The position numbers and the translations under genes were made by a program. From contig ONGJ01000035.1 of the NCBI GenBank assembly GCA_900317375.1, positions 1 to 32,778 on the forward strand: DNA of 32,778 bases. Reading direction: 5' to 3'. This document shows, piece by piece, positions 31,053-32,778 of the stretch. The stretch is from an uncultured Eubacteriales bacterium. GTDB taxonomy: Bacteria; Bacillota; Clostridia; Oscillospirales; Oscillospiraceae. A model generated the notes under the pieces. The model did not search any database. It had not been told where the DNA came from and saw only the letters and a list, made by a program, of their open reading frames with translations. The first letter of the stretch is position 1. The number at the start of each line of letters is the position of its first letter.

Positions 31053-31687
31053 ACACGGAAAAACGGAATTATCAGCGCGAGATGGACGAGATCCTTGCGC
31101 GCAGCGGCAGCATGAAACCCCGTCTGCTGCTGCACAGCTGCTGCGGCCCCTGTTCCTCTTCGGTGCTGGAGGACCTGAGCAGGTTTTTCCAGGTGACGCT
31201 GTTCTGGTATAATCCGAACATCTTTCCGCAGGAAGAGTTTGACCGGCGCCTGTCAGCCCAGAAAAAGCTGCTGCAGGCGATGGACCCGTCGGGCAGAATC
31301 GCGCTCCTCGAAATCCCGCGGGATCCCGATCCCTGGTACCGGGCGGCTGCCGGGCTCGAGGACGAGCCCGAAGGCGGCCGGCGCTGTACGGAGTGCTTCC
31401 GGCTGCGCCTGCGCGAGGCGGCGCAGGCAGCCGCGGAGGGCGGCTTTGACTGGTTCTGCAGCACTCTGACCCTCTCCCGGCACAAGGACCCTGTCCGCAT
31501 CAACGCCCTCGGTGAACAGTTCGCCCGCGAGTACGGCGTACGCTGGCTCCCTTCCGAGTTCAAGAAGCGCGGGCGGGAGCTGCGCTCGAAAGAGCTCTGC
31601 GAGCAGTACGGCATCTACCGCCAGAACTACTGCGGCTGTGAATTCTCACTACACCCCACAAAAACAACAAACGAGGTGCAACCATGA
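31049..31687 (+). CDS. queH: Epoxyqueuosine reductase QueH
   Basis: QueH carries out the final reduction of epoxyqueuosine to queuosine in tRNA and replaces QueG in many anaerobes. The signature HSCCGPCSSSVL and later CTECFRLRL and NYCGCEFS cysteines for its metal clusters are all present. The start is uncertain: ATG 31082 gives 201 residues, but the frame is open upstream to a CTG at 31049 and the added residues, NTEKRNYQREMDEIL, match the usual QueH start (N-Y-Q-x-E-M). The CTG would overlap the Hpt stop as CTGA. Downstream it overlaps galU by 4 nt. Its link to the pilus-like genes seems to be only shared transcription. Confidence 0.92.
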   Translation: MNTEKRNYQREMDEILARSGSMKPRLLLHSCCGPCSSSVLEDLSRFFQVTLFWYNPNIFPQEEFDRRLSAQKKLLQAMDPSGRIALLEIPRDPDPWYRAAAGLEDEPEGGRRCTECFRLRLREAAQAAAEGGFDWFCSTLTLSRHKDPVRINALGEQFAREYGVRWLPSEFKKRGRELRSKELCEQYGIYRQNYCGCEFSLHPTKTTNEVQP

Positions 31688-32562
31688 AAGTCAGAAAGGC
31701 CATTATCCCTGCGGCCGGACTCGGCACGCGGCTGCTGCCGAACACCAAAAGCATCCCCAAGGAAATGCTGCCCCTGGTGGACAAACCTGTTCTGCAGTAC
31801 ATTGTCGAAGAGGCTGTCGCTGCCGGCGTCGAGCAGATCCTGATCATCACCAACCGCGGCAAGTCGCCCATTGAGGACTATTTTGACTATGCCCCCGACC
31901 TGGAGGATCGCCTGCTGAGGGACGGAAAAGAGAAGGAAGCACGGGTGATCCGGGAAGTGGCGGATATGGCAGATGTGCTGTTTCTGCGCCAGAAGGAGAC
32001 CAAGGGCCTCGGCCATGCCGTGTGGCGCGCCCGCAGCTTTGTGGGAAACGAGCCTTTTGCGGTTCTGCTGGGCGACGATATCATGCTGGGCGAAAAGCCG
32101 GTCCTCAAACAGCTGGTCGAGGCATCCGAAGAGAACAGCTGCAGTGCTGTCGCCATCCATGAGGTCCCGGACGAGCTGATCGTCAAGTACTCGTCTGTCA
32201 GGATGACCGAGCAGCTTTCCGAGCGGGTCTGGCGCATCACCGACATGAACGAAAAGCCGACCCTGGAAGAGAAATTCTCAAACTATGCCATTCTGGGCCG
32301 CTATGTCCTGACCCCGGCCATCTTTGACATTCTGGAAAAAACCCCTCCCGGACGCAACAACGAGATCCAGCTGACCGACGGCATGAAGGAGCTGGTCCGC
32401 CACGAACCCTTCTGCGGCGTCGACTTTGAAGGCCGCCGCTATGACACCGGGAATCTGAAGGGCTATCTGGAAGCCATCATCGATTTTGCCCTGCGCAACG
32501 AAGAAGCGGGCGAGTGGCTGAAAGACTTCATCATTAACAAGGCCGAACAGCTCCGGCGATAA
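31684..32562 (+). CDS. galU: UTP-glucose-1-phosphate uridylyltransferase
   Basis: 292 residues, normal for bacterial GalU, which makes UDP-glucose for glycolipid, wall polymer and capsule synthesis. The nucleotide-binding start AIIPAAGLGTRLLPNTKSIP, the catalytic region KEMLPLVDKPVLQYIVEEA, ETKGLGHAVWRAR, LLGDDIML and GRRYDTGNLKGYLEA near the end are all conserved. It is the last gene of the long plus-strand unit; a weak hairpin follows. It may serve surface polysaccharide made with the fibres, but that is inference. Confidence 0.95.
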   Translation: MKVRKAIIPAAGLGTRLLPNTKSIPKEMLPLVDKPVLQYIVEEAVAAGVEQILIITNRGKSPIEDYFDYAPDLEDRLLRDGKEKEARVIREVADMADVLFLRQKETKGLGHAVWRARSFVGNEPFAVLLGDDIMLGEKPVLKQLVEASEENSCSAVAIHEVPDELIVKYSSVRMTEQLSERVWRITDMNEKPTLEEKFSNYAILGRYVLTPAIFDILEKTPPGRNNEIQLTDGMKELVRHEPFCGVDFEGRRYDTGNLKGYLEAIIDFALRNEEAGEWLKDFIINKAEQLRR

Positions 32563-32602
32563 GCGGGACCTCCCGGAAACGAACAGGCTTCCGCATACGG
32601 AC

Positions 32603-32625
32603 ATCTGCCCGGCAGCAGGGCAGAT
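32603..32625 (+). terminator. Weak hairpin after galU
   Basis: ATCTGCCC pairs with GGGCAGAT around a GGCAGCA loop; only a short T-run follows, so its strength as a terminator is doubtful. The rest of 32563-32688 shows nothing recognisable. Confidence 0.45.
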
Positions 32626-32688
32626 TTAGAGGAGAACGGAGATCTTATCCGCAGGATATGGTATAGAGAAACGAACATGATTTTTGTG

Positions 32689-32718
32689 TTGACATTCTGA
32701 GGGGCTTTAGGCTATAAT
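32689..32718 (+). promoter_or_regulatory. Consensus promoter at the right edge
   Basis: TTGACA (32689-32694), 18-nt spacer, TATAAT (32713-32718). It drives a transcript that leaves the window; no coding start is visible before the edge. Confidence 0.75.
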
Positions 32719-32721
32719 AAC

Positions 32722-32751
32722 CACTCGGCGGCTTTGCCGTCGGGTGTTTTT
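32722..32751 (+). terminator. Hairpin with T-run at the transcript start
   Basis: CACTCGGCGGC and GCCGTCGGGTG pair around a TTT loop with two G-U pairs, followed by five T. It has terminator form but lies 4-28 nt after the -10 box, at the very 5' end of the transcript, so it may instead be a 5' stabilising hairpin. Confidence 0.5.
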
Positions 32752-32778
32752 CATTTGTCAACTACTTTCTCCGCAGGC

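Overview
The window looks like the chromosome of a GC-rich, anaerobic Gram-positive Firmicute of the class Clostridia, probably a gut Oscillospiraceae or Lachnospiraceae type. The evidence is the gene set: oxygen-sensitive 2-hydroxyacyl-CoA dehydratase, archaeal-type prolyl-tRNA synthetase, anaerobic-type QueH, a SipW-type signal peptidase, sortases, YwiB next to ArgS, and AAGGAGG ribosome binding sites with TTGACA/TATAAT promoters. The genus is inferred, not shown. No tRNA, rRNA, CRISPR array, insertion sequence or prophage was recognised.

Layout. 1-7132: a GreA-family gene (minus), then murI-ywiB-argS (plus) ending in a terminator, then a consensus promoter driving a two-subunit 2-hydroxyacyl-CoA dehydratase operon (first subunit frameshifted) plus a small membrane protein. 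7161-14134: a minus-strand operon for a cell-surface fibre: class C sortase, pilin-like protein, three TasA/camelysin-like secreted proteins (one broken by two indels), a MucBP-like membrane protein with an Asn-Ala tract, a SipW-type signal peptidase and a class B sortase. 14324-15187: D-lyxose isomerase. 15186-19312: minus-strand operon HD hydrolase - PlsC/zinc ribbon - GltS transporter - Dus. 19338-20898: proS (minus). 20941-22607: HAAS-domain membrane protein with a 69-residue partner. 22620-24010: a PurN-like protein without key catalytic residues and an acetyltransferase carrying what looks like the remnant of a histidine phosphatase, expressed from facing promoters.

24029-32562: one long plus-strand transcription unit: transglutaminase-like secreted protein, PilC/GspF platform protein, four single-TM pilin-like proteins, PilT ATPase, a BTAD/SARP-type regulator with a degenerate GGDEF-like end, a two-part hypothetical protein, an orphan Hpt protein, then queH and galU. 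It resembles a compact type IV pilus-like machine with a PilT-type motor only: no PilB, no prepilin peptidase and no canonical prepilin motif are visible here.

The two most promising systems are the SipW/TasA/two-sortase fibre operon (7190-14067) and the PilT-only pilus-like cluster with its own regulator and Hpt protein (24124-31052). Three reading-frame breaks in two otherwise well-conserved genes need to be confirmed as real mutations or assembly indels.
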